From NCBI RefSeq assembly GCF_047250385.1, contig NZ_JBLBVM010000041.1, positions 1 through 64,000 of the forward strand: a stretch of DNA of 64,000 nt, given 5' to 3'. Below, in pieces: positions 33,584 through 42,282 of this stretch (within the stretch, counting starts at the first letter, position 1; the number at the start of each line of letters is the position of its first letter). The stretch comes from Glaciecola sp047250385. Its GTDB lineage: Bacteria > Pseudomonadota > Gammaproteobacteria > Enterobacterales > Alteromonadaceae. The translations under genes were made by a program, and so were the position numbers. Below the pieces are notes generated by a model. The model searched no databases. It worked only from the letters and a program-made list of their open reading frames with translations, and was not told the origin of the DNA.

Positions 33584-34153
33584 TCAATGAACTGAGTTGC
33601 TTTCGTTATCTGATTCAAGAGGCGATTTACCTAATTCATTGAAGCACAGCATCGCGGTAATGCGAACGTATTCCATCACTTCAAAAAGGGCTTGTTCTGA
33701 TTCTTCATCTTCGCTCATTTCTTCATCCATGCGAGCTATTTCAGTGAAATCTTCCAGTCCTTCTTTTACATCTGCCGAGCATTGAGTTAGGTCTGCTTGA
33801 TGCAAGCCAAATCCTAAGAGAAAGCCTTGAACCCACTGTAACAAGGCCGTGCCTCGATCATTGATTGGCGCAGCGTCATCGGGCAAACATAATGCTAAGG
33901 CAAAATCCGGATCAACGAATTGCTGACAAATCTCATTGAACATCGCCACGATTTGAGTTTTCACTTTTCCACTAAAACCATCACCTTGATTGATAACATC
34001 ACTTAAGGCTTCAATCCAAGACTGATCGTCAGCAGTCATACCGCCAGCTAACATGCCACATAAGATACCTTGTACTTCGGCAGCATCCACAATAATGTTC
34101 TCTTGAGAAAGCATGGCAGAGAAAGTTTCATAATCTGTAGGGGTATTTGACAC
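33584..34153 (-). CDS. ygfB: YgfB/YecA (UPF0149) family protein
   Basis: 189 aa. It matches the all-helical UPF0149 family: VQGILCGMLAGG near residue 24, a LCLPDD segment, then LLQWVQGFLLGFG, and an acidic EEMSEDEES linker before the last helix EYVRITAMLCFNEL. The role is not firmly established; in some species YgfB influences stress or antibiotic-response genes. It is the first gene of the pepP-ubiH-ubiI operon, 32 bp before pepP. In many gammaproteobacteria zapA is divergent next to ygfB, but it is not here. Confidence 0.9.
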   Translation of the reverse strand: MSNTPTDYETFSAMLSQENIIVDAAEVQGILCGMLAGGMTADDQSWIEALSDVINQGDGFSGKVKTQIVAMFNEICQQFVDPDFALALCLPDDAAPINDRGTALLQWVQGFLLGFGLHQADLTQCSADVKEGLEDFTEIARMDEEMSEDEESEQALFEVMEYVRITAMLCFNELGKSPLESDNESNSVH

Positions 34154-34613
34154 AAAATTGTCCTTTTTTCGATGATTCGCTCATGTTAGCAAATAGGCGC
34201 TCAAAGTGGAATCGTCACCGATATATTCAACACACGGCCTTGCAAACTATTACAGACAAAAAAAAGCCACCCAGTAGGTGGCTTAAATTCAACATGGTTC
34301 GACATAGATTTTATTATTATTAAATTTGCCTATGTCAATTTCTTACGTTTTTTTTAAATTGCTTCTATTTTGTTGTTTTGATTTTTCTTGCAAAGGCCAT
34401 TGCAAACAAAACAAACCACATAAAATCAATTAGTTATCTAAATTACAAAAAAACATTTAGCTTTTGTGTAAATTTTTTCGACATTTTTACGTTTAACTTT
34501 CATACAGATGTAAACAAAAAAGCATAAAGATAATCAAACTGTACGGAGAAACACTTCAATCAATCGCTCATTTCATGTAATATCTACTGCCCCTAACGAA
34601 CTTCGTAGGGTTC
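34154..34613. other. AT-rich gap where zapA would be expected
   Basis: 460 bp, very AT-rich, without a supported ORF on either strand. It holds a strong minus-strand terminator at 34264-34284, promoter DNA for ygfB (minus), and, on the 6S side, a CCCTA...TAGGG hairpin at about 34591-34610 just before the RNA. The usual zapA gene is absent. Confidence 0.6.
34264..34284 (-). terminator. Orphan intrinsic terminator, minus strand
   Basis: AAGCCACC (34264-34271) pairs with GGTGGCTT (34277-34284) around CAGTA. On the minus strand the stem is followed by eight or nine T residues. No minus-strand gene lies upstream for at least 300 bp (the 6S RNA there is on the plus strand), so it may end a small RNA or act as an attenuator ahead of ygfB. 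Confidence 0.75.
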
Positions 34614-34799
34614 AATGCTTCCTGGGGTGTTTGCGAGTGCATTTCATGTTCCTTGCCGATGCTTAAAACTTCGGACGTTGACACTATTACTATTGTGTAT
34701 GCTCGACCCGTATCGAGAAACCTGAGGTAATGTAGATACATCCACCGTGTCCTTATCGGCACACGACGAAAAATGTACGGCGACATTTTGGGAAGCACC
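34614..34799 (+). ncRNA. ssrS: 6S RNA
   Basis: About 185 nt. The segment TATGCTCGACCCGTATCGAG and the following AAACCT align with the terminal hairpin of E. coli 6S (GCATGCTCGGTCCGTCCGAG, then AAGCCT). Near the 5' end GGGGTGTTTGCGAGTG corresponds to E. coli GAGATGTTCGCAAGCG, and near the 3' end TACGGCGACATTTTGG to TGCGGCGGCATCTCGG. The ends pair (GCTTCC at 34617-34622 with GGAAGC at 34791-34796). It lies upstream of fau on the same strand, as in other gammaproteobacteria, and binds sigma-70 RNA polymerase as a promoter mimic. The ends are approximate. Confidence 0.9.
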
Positions 34800-34836
34800 A
34801 TTTCAATTTCAGCACTTGATTCTACAAGGTATAACC

Positions 34837-35733
34837 ATGGCGGTGTTTAACTTTGGGTCAATTAATATTGATCACGTGTATTCTGTTCCTCATTTTGTAC
34901 AACCCGGCGAAACTCTATCCTCCAGCGGCTACCAATCAATCTTAGGTGGCAAGGGAGCAAACCAATCTGTTGCATTAGCAAAAGCAAACAATCAAGTTTT
35001 CCACGTTGGTGCTATTGGTGCCACAGACAGTGCATTCAAGAATCAAATGGTTGAAGCAGGCGTGAATTGTGAATTAGTGCGTGAGTTGAGTGATGTCGCC
35101 TCAGGTCACGCCATAATCCAAGTAACACCCGATGCAGAAAACAACATTATTTTATTTGGTGGCGCGAATCAAACGCTCAGCGATGATCATATTGCCACCG
35201 CATTAGCCAAAGCAAAATCAGGGGATTGGGTGCTTTTGCAAAACGAAACCAATGCCATTGATACGGTGATAGAAGAGGCGCATAAGCGCAGCCTAAATAT
35301 TGCATTTAATCCTGCTCCAATGACGGATTCGGTAAAACAACTCCCTTTAAACAAACTTACCTTACTCATAGTTAATGAGGTAGAGGCTGAGCAGTTGACA
35401 GGAGAGGCTGATGTCGAAGCAATCAAGCGATCCCTGACAAGCAACTACCCCGATACTAAGATACTACTGACTCTAGGAAAAGCTGGGGTATGGTTTGTAG
35501 CTGGAGATGAGGAAGAGTTTTGTCCAGCATTTAAAGTTGAAGCGCTTGATACAACTGCGGCGGGCGACACCTTTATTGGTTTCTTCCTTGCAGCATATCA
35601 AGCTAACGCTAATATAGCCGATGCCCTCAAGTATTCTTGTGCCGCTTCAGCATTAGCTGTCATGAAAGCCGGTGCAGCTCCTTCAATTCCAAGTGTGAAT
35701 GAAGTTGAGCAATTTTTAAAAAATCACAATTAA
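34837..35733 (+). CDS. PfkB-family sugar kinase, ribokinase-like
   Basis: 298 aa from the ATG at 34837 (MAVFNFGSINIDHVY). The open frame extends upstream to 34747, but that part lies inside the 6S RNA and is rejected. Ribokinase hallmarks: GSINIDHVYSVPHFVQPGET, the GG motif LGGKGANQSVALAKA, and the C-terminal DTTAAGDTFIGFFLAAY with the catalytic Asp and anion hole. It would phosphorylate ribose (or another pentose or nucleoside sugar). The next gene is a nucleoside hydrolase, and rpiA is close downstream, so a ribose/nucleoside salvage route is coherent. It starts only 38 nt after the 6S RNA. Confidence 0.88.
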   Translation: MAVFNFGSINIDHVYSVPHFVQPGETLSSSGYQSILGGKGANQSVALAKANNQVFHVGAIGATDSAFKNQMVEAGVNCELVRELSDVASGHAIIQVTPDAENNIILFGGANQTLSDDHIATALAKAKSGDWVLLQNETNAIDTVIEEAHKRSLNIAFNPAPMTDSVKQLPLNKLTLLIVNEVEAEQLTGEADVEAIKRSLTSNYPDTKILLTLGKAGVWFVAGDEEEFCPAFKVEALDTTAAGDTFIGFFLAAYQANANIADALKYSCAASALAVMKAGAAPSIPSVNEVEQFLKNHN

Positions 35734-35804
35734 AAAGCGATAAGAACTAACAATAAAAAAGAATATTTGCCATGTGCAGATATCGATAAAATGGAACTCA
35801 GAAA

Positions 35805-36749
35805 ATGACGAAACACAAGATTATTTTAGACACCGATCCAGGGATTGATGATGCAATGGCGATTTTTTTCGCATTTCAATCGCCAGAAATTGAAGTACTA
35901 GGTTTAACAACTGTATTTGGCAATGTGCCGGTCACTATGGCTGCCAAAAACGCTCTCATACTCTGTGAACTAGCGGAATTAGACATACCGGTTTGTAAAG
36001 GTGTAGCAATGCCATGGGTTGGCCCAGAGTCTGGGTACGCGCATTTTGTGCACGGTGATGATGGTTTCGGTAATATTAATCCACCAGATCCAAAAGGTAA
36101 GATTGATCCAAGAAGCTCAGCTGAATTTATCATTGAAATGGCGCGCAAATATCCTGGCGAAATTACCTTAGTTGCTGTTGGTCCTTTGGGTAATTTAGCA
36201 CTCGCACTGCGTTTAGAGCCAGAGCTACCTAAATTGCTGAAAGCGGTTAACGTAATGGGCGGAGCAGCATTCGTACCGGGTAATGTAACACCCGTTGCTG
36301 AAGCTAATATTTGGAATGATGCCTACGCTGCCGAAATTGTGTTCGCAGCCGATTGGGAACTAAACATGTTCGGCTTAGATGTGACTTACGATCTTCCATT
36401 CGCTCCAAACTTCATTGATATTTTAGCGGAAAAGAACCCGACACTGGGTGGTTTCGTGAATAGAGCATCCCAGTTTTACACCGATTTTTACTCGCAAGGC
36501 AAAGATACCAGGCAGTGCTATTTTCACGATGCATTCCCGATTGCCTACATCCTTGAACCTTCACTGTTTGAGATGACCGAGGGGAATGTGCGTGTTTCAA
36601 CTGATAAGCTGAATCAAGGTCAAACTAGCTTCGCTCCTTTTGGCACCACAGCCAGCCCTGATTGGTTAGAAGCGTCTACCATCAACGTCGCTACCAAAGT
36701 TGATCATCCAAAGTTGACTGAGCTATTCATCAACACCTACGCTCTGTAA
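35805..36749 (+). CDS. Inosine/uridine-preferring nucleoside hydrolase
   Basis: 314 aa, usual for IUNH. The calcium-binding signature DTDPGIDDAMA is at residues 9-19, TTVFGNV follows, the later site contains NIWNDAYAAEIVF, and the C-terminal active-site His is in HDAFPIAY. It hydrolyses the N-glycosidic bond of ribonucleosides to base plus ribose, in the cytoplasm (no signal peptide). It lies 71 bp after the ribokinase-like gene on the same strand, so ribose released here could be phosphorylated by the kinase. Base preference cannot be stated. Confidence 0.92.
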   Translation: MTKHKIILDTDPGIDDAMAIFFAFQSPEIEVLGLTTVFGNVPVTMAAKNALILCELAELDIPVCKGVAMPWVGPESGYAHFVHGDDGFGNINPPDPKGKIDPRSSAEFIIEMARKYPGEITLVAVGPLGNLALALRLEPELPKLLKAVNVMGGAAFVPGNVTPVAEANIWNDAYAAEIVFAADWELNMFGLDVTYDLPFAPNFIDILAEKNPTLGGFVNRASQFYTDFYSQGKDTRQCYFHDAFPIAYILEPSLFEMTEGNVRVSTDKLNQGQTSFAPFGTTASPDWLEASTINVATKVDHPKLTELFINTYAL

Positions 36750-36811
36750 AGAGCGTTCGAGGTGCAGTTAGTGGTTGTTTAAATAGTCAGGTTTACCTAC
36801 GGGACGCATGA

Positions 36812-37411
36812 ATGAGTGGCTCCGCAACAAGACATGAACTAAGGAAGGCGTTTCGCGATAAACGCCTTTCTCTCTCGCCTGAACAACAAAATCAAGCCGG
36901 CTTGCAGTTGGTCGAGCAATATCAGCAACATGCTATTTTTAAAGGCACTCGCAATATTGCTATATATCTTTCCTTCAATGGGGAACTGAACACACGGGCC
37001 TTGATAGATTATCTTTGGTCTGCAGGATGCAAGGTCTTTGTTCCTATTTTGCATCCATTTTGTGCTGGCCATTTGCTGTTTCAAGAATTTACCGCACACA
37101 GCCAAATGCGGCTGAATAGCTTTGGTATAGCAGAACCGAAGTTAGATGTTAGATATCTATGCCCAATTCAAGATTTAGATGTCATCTTTACACCACTAGT
37201 CGCTTTCGATATCAAAGGGAATCGTTTAGGTATGGGCGGAGGCTTTTACGACCGCACGCTTGCTAGTTTGCAATCAAGTTCAAACGAGACTTCACCAATC
37301 CTTACCGGGCTCGCTCACGATATACAATTAAGCCCACACCTACCGACTGAAGCATGGGATATTCCACTTCCATACATACTCACACCAAATAAACTGTATT
37401 CTTTTACTTAA
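36812..37411 (+). CDS. fau: 5-formyltetrahydrofolate cyclo-ligase
   Basis: 199 aa. YgfA/Fau family: ATP-dependent conversion of 5-formyl-THF to 5,10-methenyl-THF. Motifs: RHELRKAFRDKRLSLSPEQQ near the N terminus, IYLSFNGELNT, and the ATP/Mg loop GNRLGMGGGFYDRTLA near residue 138. It is usually co-transcribed directly downstream of 6S RNA; here two salvage genes lie between. It faces one-carbon genes nearby (serA downstream, gcvTHP elsewhere in the window). Confidence 0.93.
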   Translation: MSGSATRHELRKAFRDKRLSLSPEQQNQAGLQLVEQYQQHAIFKGTRNIAIYLSFNGELNTRALIDYLWSAGCKVFVPILHPFCAGHLLFQEFTAHSQMRLNSFGIAEPKLDVRYLCPIQDLDVIFTPLVAFDIKGNRLGMGGGFYDRTLASLQSSSNETSPILTGLAHDIQLSPHLPTEAWDIPLPYILTPNKLYSFT

Positions 37412-37515
37412 ACCCTTTGTATTCGAGCCTGTAAAGGATTAAATTTGGATCAAGAAATTAAGCTTTTTAGCTTTCCTCAATTTTTGCCCTTCAGAATCGC
37501 AATAGGATAATCAAA

Positions 37516-38169
37516 ATGGACCAAAATCAGAAGAAACAGGCAGCCGCAGAAGCAGCGTTAGCATACGTTCAAGCCGACAGTATAGTAGGCGTAGGCACAG
37601 GCTCGACGGTTAACTATTTCATTGACGCGCTGGCTAGCAAAAAAAATGAAATTACTGGCGCAGTTTCAAGCTCTGATGCTTCAACAGAAAGGTTAAAAAA
37701 TCTTGGTATTGAAGTGTTTGACTTAAACTCCGTAGACGATCTTGATATCTATGTTGATGGTGCCGACGAAATCACAGAGCACAAGCACATGATTAAGGGT
37801 GGTGGTGCAGCTTTAACGAGAGAAAAGATTGTTGCAGCTGTAGCCAAAACATTCATCTGTATTATTGACGATACAAAGCATGTTCCGATTTTAGGAAGCT
37901 TCCCACTCCCCGTTGAAGTCATTCCAATGGCTCGCTCTTACGTTGCACGTGAAATTGTTAAATTAGGCGGTGATCCTGAGTATCGCCAAGGTGTAGTAAC
38001 CGACAACGGAAACATCATTCTTGATGTTCATAACCTGGAGATCTTGAATCCTGTCGAGCTAGAAAATAAGCTAAATAACATTGTTGGTGTTGTTACCAAC
38101 GGATTGTTTGCGAACCGAGGTGCTGATGTTGTATTAACCGGCACAGAACAGGGCGTAAAAAAGAGCTAA
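37516..38169 (+). CDS. rpiA: Ribose-5-phosphate isomerase A
   Basis: 217 aa, typical. Interconverts ribose-5-phosphate and ribulose-5-phosphate in the pentose phosphate pathway. The phosphate-binding loop is VGVGTGSTVNYFIDAL. The catalytic region is LDIYVDGADEIT followed by MIKGGGAALTREKI, and the C-terminal landmark is TNGLFANRGADVVL. It is in the conserved fau-rpiA-serA neighbourhood, and its proximity to ribokinase and nucleoside hydrolase genes supports a ribose-handling group. Confidence 0.96.
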   Translation: MDQNQKKQAAAEAALAYVQADSIVGVGTGSTVNYFIDALASKKNEITGAVSSSDASTERLKNLGIEVFDLNSVDDLDIYVDGADEITEHKHMIKGGGAALTREKIVAAVAKTFICIIDDTKHVPILGSFPLPVEVIPMARSYVAREIVKLGGDPEYRQGVVTDNGNIILDVHNLEILNPVELENKLNNIVGVVTNGLFANRGADVVLTGTEQGVKKS

Positions 38170-38234
38170 CAAAGCTTGAATAAACTCTGTGCAGTCTGCT
38201 TTTTATTTGCTATATTGCTAGCTCACCCAAAAGC

Positions 38235-38250
38235 AGACGTCTAGATGTCT
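38235..38250. promoter_or_regulatory. Tandem MetJ-box-like operator upstream of serA
   Basis: AGACGTCT at 38235-38242 is immediately followed by AGATGTCT at 38243-38250. The MetJ repressor binds tandem 8-bp boxes with consensus AGACGTCT; here 15 of 16 positions match. A weaker third box (GAATGTAT) follows. The site ends 34 bp before the serA ATG, a sensible place to repress transcription. Confidence 0.75.
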
Positions 38251-38284
38251 GAATGTATTTAACTCGTGTTAAGGTTTTTGCTCC

Positions 38285-39514
38285 ATGACTAAAGTGTCGC
38301 TTCCCAAAGAAAAAATTAAAATCCTCTTACTCGAAGGTTTACATCCTAGTACCTTAGAAACCCTGCAGGCCAATGGCTACACCAACATTGAAACCTTGAA
38401 AACATCCCTACCTGAAGATGAACTGATTAAGAAAATCAAAAATGTACACTTCATTGGTATTCGTTCGAGAACGCAGTTAAACGAAAAGATTATCGCATCT
38501 GCCAAAAAGCTAGTCGCAATAGGCTGTTTCTGCATAGGTACAAATCAAGTCGACTTAAACGCAGCTTTGGTGCGCGGTATTCCAGTATTCAATGCGCCGT
38601 TCTCTAATACGCGCTCTGTTGCGGAGTTAGTGTTGGGTCAAATCATTATTCTACTGCGTGGCATTCCTGCTAAAAATGCGAAAGCGCACAGAGGTGAGTG
38701 GGATAAATCAGCGATCGGTTCATATGAAGCCCGTGGCAAAACACTCGGTATCATCGGCTATGGACACATTGGTACTCAGCTTAGTATTTTAGCAGAACAT
38801 TTAGGTATGCGAGTGCAGTTTTATGATATCGAAGACAAACTAGTCCTTGGTAATTCAACCCAAGTAAGATCATTAAAACAGCTACTAGCAAATTCTGACA
38901 TTGTCTCACTACATGTGCCTGAAACAGTTCATACTCGTAATATGATTGGCAGTAAAGAACTTGGGCAAATGAAGGATGGTGCAATTCTTATCAATGCATC
39001 ACGTGGCACGGTCATTGATATCGATGCCTTAGTGAAAGCATTGGAATCTGGAAAACTGAATGGCGCTGCCATCGACGTATTCCCAGTTGAGCCGAAGTCC
39101 AATAGTGAAGAATTTGAATCGCCATTACGAGCTTTTGATAACGTCATTCTAACGCCACATGTTGGTGGTAGTACTCAAGAAGCACAAGAGAATATCGGCA
39201 TTGAAGTTGCGGGCAAACTTGCTAAGTACAGCGATAACGGCTCAACCTTATCTGCCGTAAACTTCCCTGAAGTTTCGCTACCATCGCATATAAATCGCTC
39301 GCGTTTATTACATATCCACGTAAACCGTCCAGGTGTGTTAACTCAGATTAACCAAACATTTGCAGATCAAGGCATCAATATCGCGGCTCAGTACCTGCAA
39401 ACAAGCGAAGAAATTGGTTATGTCGTGGTAGATGTAGAGGCAGATAGAGCGGATGATGCATTCGCACAACTTGAAGCTATAGAAGGCACAATCAAAACGC
39501 GTTTATTACACTAA
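38285..39514 (+). CDS. serA: D-3-phosphoglycerate dehydrogenase
   Basis: 409 aa, the E. coli-type form with a C-terminal ACT domain. First step of serine synthesis: 3-phosphoglycerate to 3-phosphohydroxypyruvate, NAD-dependent. The Rossmann motif is GKTLGIIGYGHIGTQ; substrate and catalytic regions include SLHVPET, INASRGTVIDIDAL, and the catalytic His in LTPHVGGST. The ACT domain (~ residues 335-409: LLHIHVNRPGVLTQINQTF) binds serine for feedback inhibition. A MetJ-like operator precedes the gene. Confidence 0.97.
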   Translation: MTKVSLPKEKIKILLLEGLHPSTLETLQANGYTNIETLKTSLPEDELIKKIKNVHFIGIRSRTQLNEKIIASAKKLVAIGCFCIGTNQVDLNAALVRGIPVFNAPFSNTRSVAELVLGQIIILLRGIPAKNAKAHRGEWDKSAIGSYEARGKTLGIIGYGHIGTQLSILAEHLGMRVQFYDIEDKLVLGNSTQVRSLKQLLANSDIVSLHVPETVHTRNMIGSKELGQMKDGAILINASRGTVIDIDALVKALESGKLNGAAIDVFPVEPKSNSEEFESPLRAFDNVILTPHVGGSTQEAQENIGIEVAGKLAKYSDNGSTLSAVNFPEVSLPSHINRSRLLHIHVNRPGVLTQINQTFADQGINIAAQYLQTSEEIGYVVVDVEADRADDAFAQLEAIEGTIKTRLLH

Positions 39515-39616
39515 ACTTTAGGGCAAAAATTTAGTTGAAATAAACTTTAGCGGCATTGGTAGATTTAGTAGCTTTATTAGCGTTAGTAAATTTAGTGCGA
39601 TTAAACAATTAAAAAT

Positions 39617-39656
39617 AAAAAGCTCCGCATTCAAATAAATTGAAGCGGAGCTTTTT
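39617..39656. terminator. Bidirectional terminator between serA and DUF481 gene
   Basis: AGCTCCGC (39621-39628) pairs with GCGGAGCT (39645-39652), extended by AAAA/TTTT edges and an inner TTCAA/TTGAA. T-runs follow on both strands. It serves the convergent serA and DUF481 genes. Confidence 0.85.
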
Positions 39657-39723
39657 TATATCATCCATAAAAGTCGTTTGCCGTTTTCTCGAAAGAGTTC
39701 AGCGTAACTTTATATACACGTTT

Positions 39724-40476
39724 TTAGAAGAAAGTGTAAACCAAGTTCACAGACGTTTCTGTGTCTAAGTTTTCACGAGTGCCAGTTACATCTGAGTTAT
39801 GGTCAAACTTAACAGCTACTTTCATTGACAATCCACCAGCAATTTTAGCGCTTATTGCACTTTCTGCGCGTGATTTTGTATTGTCAGCACCCACTTCCGT
39901 CGAGAATGATTGCGTAAACTTAGCTGAATCTGAAATTATATATTTGTACGCAAATGCGCCACGAACAACCACACCATTTTCAGAAACCGTTGAGACATTT
40001 CCTTCACTATCAGTAACGAAACGATCAGCGAATGAATAACCAGGACCGATGCTGTATTCGAAGCTACTTGTATCGTCGCTCCACAACTTTTGGTTCCAAC
40101 CAGCCGCAATTGTTGCTTGGTAATCGAATGAGCTAAAGCGATCGTCTTCATATGAAGCAAAGCCGAATAAACGGTGATCTTTATTCTCTAATTTGTAATT
40201 CGCCTGAGCTGAAGCAAACTTTTTGTCCGCAGATGTTGTTTCAACACCATCAACTTTATCTTTCTTGTAGAGTGCTTTTAAAGTGTATTCGTTACTCCAC
40301 TGCTCCAACTCTTGCTTCGCGTTTAACGCACCATTTGCTGAAGTAGTTTCCGTATTACCAGAGGTGAAGATAAAACCAAGCTCACCGTCCATTGTAAATG
40401 TATCTTCATCTTGAGCCTGAGCACCAGACGCAAAAATACCAAAGGCAACAAATGCCGATATAGTTGAAAGTTTCAT
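39724..40476 (-). CDS. DUF481 (YdiY-like) outer-membrane beta-barrel protein, copy 1
   Basis: 250 aa from the ATG at 40476 (MKLSTISAFVAF); the frame also offers an ATG four codons earlier, but the inner one gives the better signal peptide. Cleavage is expected after GAQA-Q. The rest is a DUF481 barrel: FTMDGELGFIFTSGNTETTS near the N terminus, alternating strands (LFGFASYEDDRFSSFDYQ, SIGPGYSF), and a terminal Phe (LVYTFF), as needed for outer-membrane assembly. DUF481 proteins such as YdiY are outer-membrane proteins linked to salt or envelope stress in some bacteria. A paralogue is just upstream. Confidence 0.88.
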   Translation of the reverse strand: MKLSTISAFVAFGIFASGAQAQDEDTFTMDGELGFIFTSGNTETTSANGALNAKQELEQWSNEYTLKALYKKDKVDGVETTSADKKFASAQANYKLENKDHRLFGFASYEDDRFSSFDYQATIAAGWNQKLWSDDTSSFEYSIGPGYSFADRFVTDSEGNVSTVSENGVVVRGAFAYKYIISDSAKFTQSFSTEVGADNTKSRAESAISAKIAGGLSMKVAVKFDHNSDVTGTRENLDTETSVNLVYTFF

Positions 40477-40577
40477 ATTTTTTCCCATTAACTAATTTGA
40501 AGAGGGTTAGAAACAGCGAATAGCATAACCCCCATAAAGCGCGCTCATATGGTAGCGATATTTATTTTTTTCGCAAG

Positions 40578-41390
40578 CTAAAAAAACTGATAAACAAGAG
40601 ATATGCTAGTTTCCGTGCTCAAGTTTACATTTTCTTGCAGAGTTCCATCGTTGTATATCATCACAAAAGATAACTTCATGGCCAAGGATTCAAGGATACT
40701 TGTGGTCAATGTTGTCTCTGCACGTGAGCGATTAGTCTCCTGTCCTGCTTCTGTACTAACAAACTGTCGAAATCTTGCTGAATCACTCAATGCCAAACGG
40801 TAATCAAGCGATGCACGCACAATCATTTCTTTAAACACTTCATAAGACATGTGATTTTCTGTATCTACTACTTCACGCTCAGCGTATGAGTATCCTGGAC
40901 CAACACTATAGCGAAGTTGACTATCTTCGTTTTTCCAAGCGTGAGTGCTCCAACCTGCTGCAATCGCGCTTTGATATCGAAATCCATTGAATCGATTATC
41001 GTCGTATTCTGCATATATGAAGAGACGGTTATTCTTAGAGGGTAATTTGTAATCAAGTTGCACATTAGCTAACAAGCGCTGCGCCGTTACAAGCGTTTCA
41101 CCATCGACTTTATTTTGTTTGTAAACTAATTCACTGTAGTAACGATTGCTCCACTGCAGCGTTTCGTGATCTGCGGTCAGGCCTGCTTTGAAGGTCGTCG
41201 TATTTGTGTTACCACTAGCCGATAAAACGCCAAACTCACCAGACATTGACATGCCTTCTGGTTTTTGTTTTTGCTGCCTTTCTTTTAGATACAGCTTTTT
41301 GAGAATGTCATTAGACGCCGTTGCTTGGGCAGACAAAGTGAGACACACACAAAAAAGCCCCAGCGAGGCTGTTTGTTTCAATTTAGACAT
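40578..41390 (-). CDS. DUF481 (YdiY-like) outer-membrane beta-barrel protein, copy 2
   Basis: 270 aa with a signal peptide (KQTASLGLFCVCLTLSAQATA-S) and a short Lys/Gln-rich linker (LKERQQKQKPEG) before the barrel. The barrel shares the copy-1 landmarks in order: GEFGVLSASGNTNTTTFKA, YAEYDDNRFNGFRYQSAIAA, SVGPGYSYAERE, and the final LVYQFF. Tandem duplication is evident. The two genes are about 100 bp apart on the same strand and could be one transcript; whether they are differently expressed cannot be read. Confidence 0.88.
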   Translation of the reverse strand: MSKLKQTASLGLFCVCLTLSAQATASNDILKKLYLKERQQKQKPEGMSMSGEFGVLSASGNTNTTTFKAGLTADHETLQWSNRYYSELVYKQNKVDGETLVTAQRLLANVQLDYKLPSKNNRLFIYAEYDDNRFNGFRYQSAIAAGWSTHAWKNEDSQLRYSVGPGYSYAEREVVDTENHMSYEVFKEMIVRASLDYRLALSDSARFRQFVSTEAGQETNRSRAETTLTTSILESLAMKLSFVMIYNDGTLQENVNLSTETSISLVYQFF

Positions 41391-41454
41391 ATTGTGATTT
41401 AGCTTTTTACTTTTACGAGATTATTTCTTCGAGCTAGTATTTACTTGTTTATTC

Positions 41455-42282
41455 TTAAGAGCTCATCAAATTCGCAATTTTGGAGGTTTCCAAACGCGAG
41501 TAATTCATGATCATATCATAATCCTCGTCGCTCAATCCAACAGTCTCTATCGCTTGCAGGTTAATTTGTGGGAGGTCTGCAATTTCAATATCCTTACCTT
41601 CAAAACTGCATATAGAAATTGCAAAATACAAGATGCTTTCTTCTAAACTCATATCGCCTTTCGGTGGATGAATAAGTTTTTGTAATGGGAGTACAAGTGA
41701 TTGCGGTAGGTTCCACTCTTGAATGATAAAGCCACTGCATTCTGGGAATGTAAAACCAAAGTGCTTAGCTTGTTTCGCCAAAGGGGCTGTCTCATCCAGA
41801 TCGTTTTTGAATTTGGTGTAAGCCTCGGTATGCTTGCTTGCGACAATCAACTCACTGAGGCCTTGAAGAATACCAAGAACAAAGAATCGCTCACTACCGC
41901 GTATCTGTTTTTGTTGGGCAATCGCTTTTGCAATGATGCCGCACATAACCGCCCGTTTCCAATACTTGGCAAAGTCGATGACTGGTGAGTTAAATGTCTT
42001 AAAAGCAATATTCGCCGTTTCTGCGATAGAAATGTTATAAGCTGCTTCACCGCCAATCACGTTGAGTGCTTTTGCGACAGTCTCAATTTGACTTGGAAAC
42101 CTAAACAGTGCGCTATTCGCGAGCTTTAGAATTTTTGCACTTAAGGAAGGATCGACGGAAATTAGTTTAGCGATGTCACTTAAGTCTTTTGTCGGATCAT
42201 CTAGAGCTGCTCTTAGATTCACGCATGTATCTGGCAGAGTAAATGATTTTGAAGCAAATTTGACAAGAGGCTTAATGGGCAT
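41455..42282 (-). CDS. HDOD-domain protein
   Basis: 275 aa. The first ~200 residues match the HDOD domain (a catalytically degenerate HD-related fold): DLSDIAKLISVDPSLSAKILKLANSALF, then EAAYNISIAETA and GIIAKAIAQQKQIRG. The final ~70 residues are helical and unassigned. HDOD proteins are signalling or regulatory factors, often linked to motility, c-di-GMP or stress, but no partner domain is present. It is a single-gene unit on the minus strand, separated from the DUF1289 gene by ~160 bp. Confidence 0.88.
   Translation of the reverse strand: MPIKPLVKFASKSFTLPDTCVNLRAALDDPTKDLSDIAKLISVDPSLSAKILKLANSALFRFPSQIETVAKALNVIGGEAAYNISIAETANIAFKTFNSPVIDFAKYWKRAVMCGIIAKAIAQQKQIRGSERFFVLGILQGLSELIVASKHTEAYTKFKNDLDETAPLAKQAKHFGFTFPECSGFIIQEWNLPQSLVLPLQKLIHPPKGDMSLEESILYFAISICSFEGKDIEIADLPQINLQAIETVGLSDEDYDMIMNYSRLETSKIANLMSS

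Noticed and set aside
34747..34836. N-terminal extension of the ribokinase-like gene
   Set aside because: The extension lies inside the 6S RNA, and the PfkB N-terminal strand begins exactly at the ATG at 34837.
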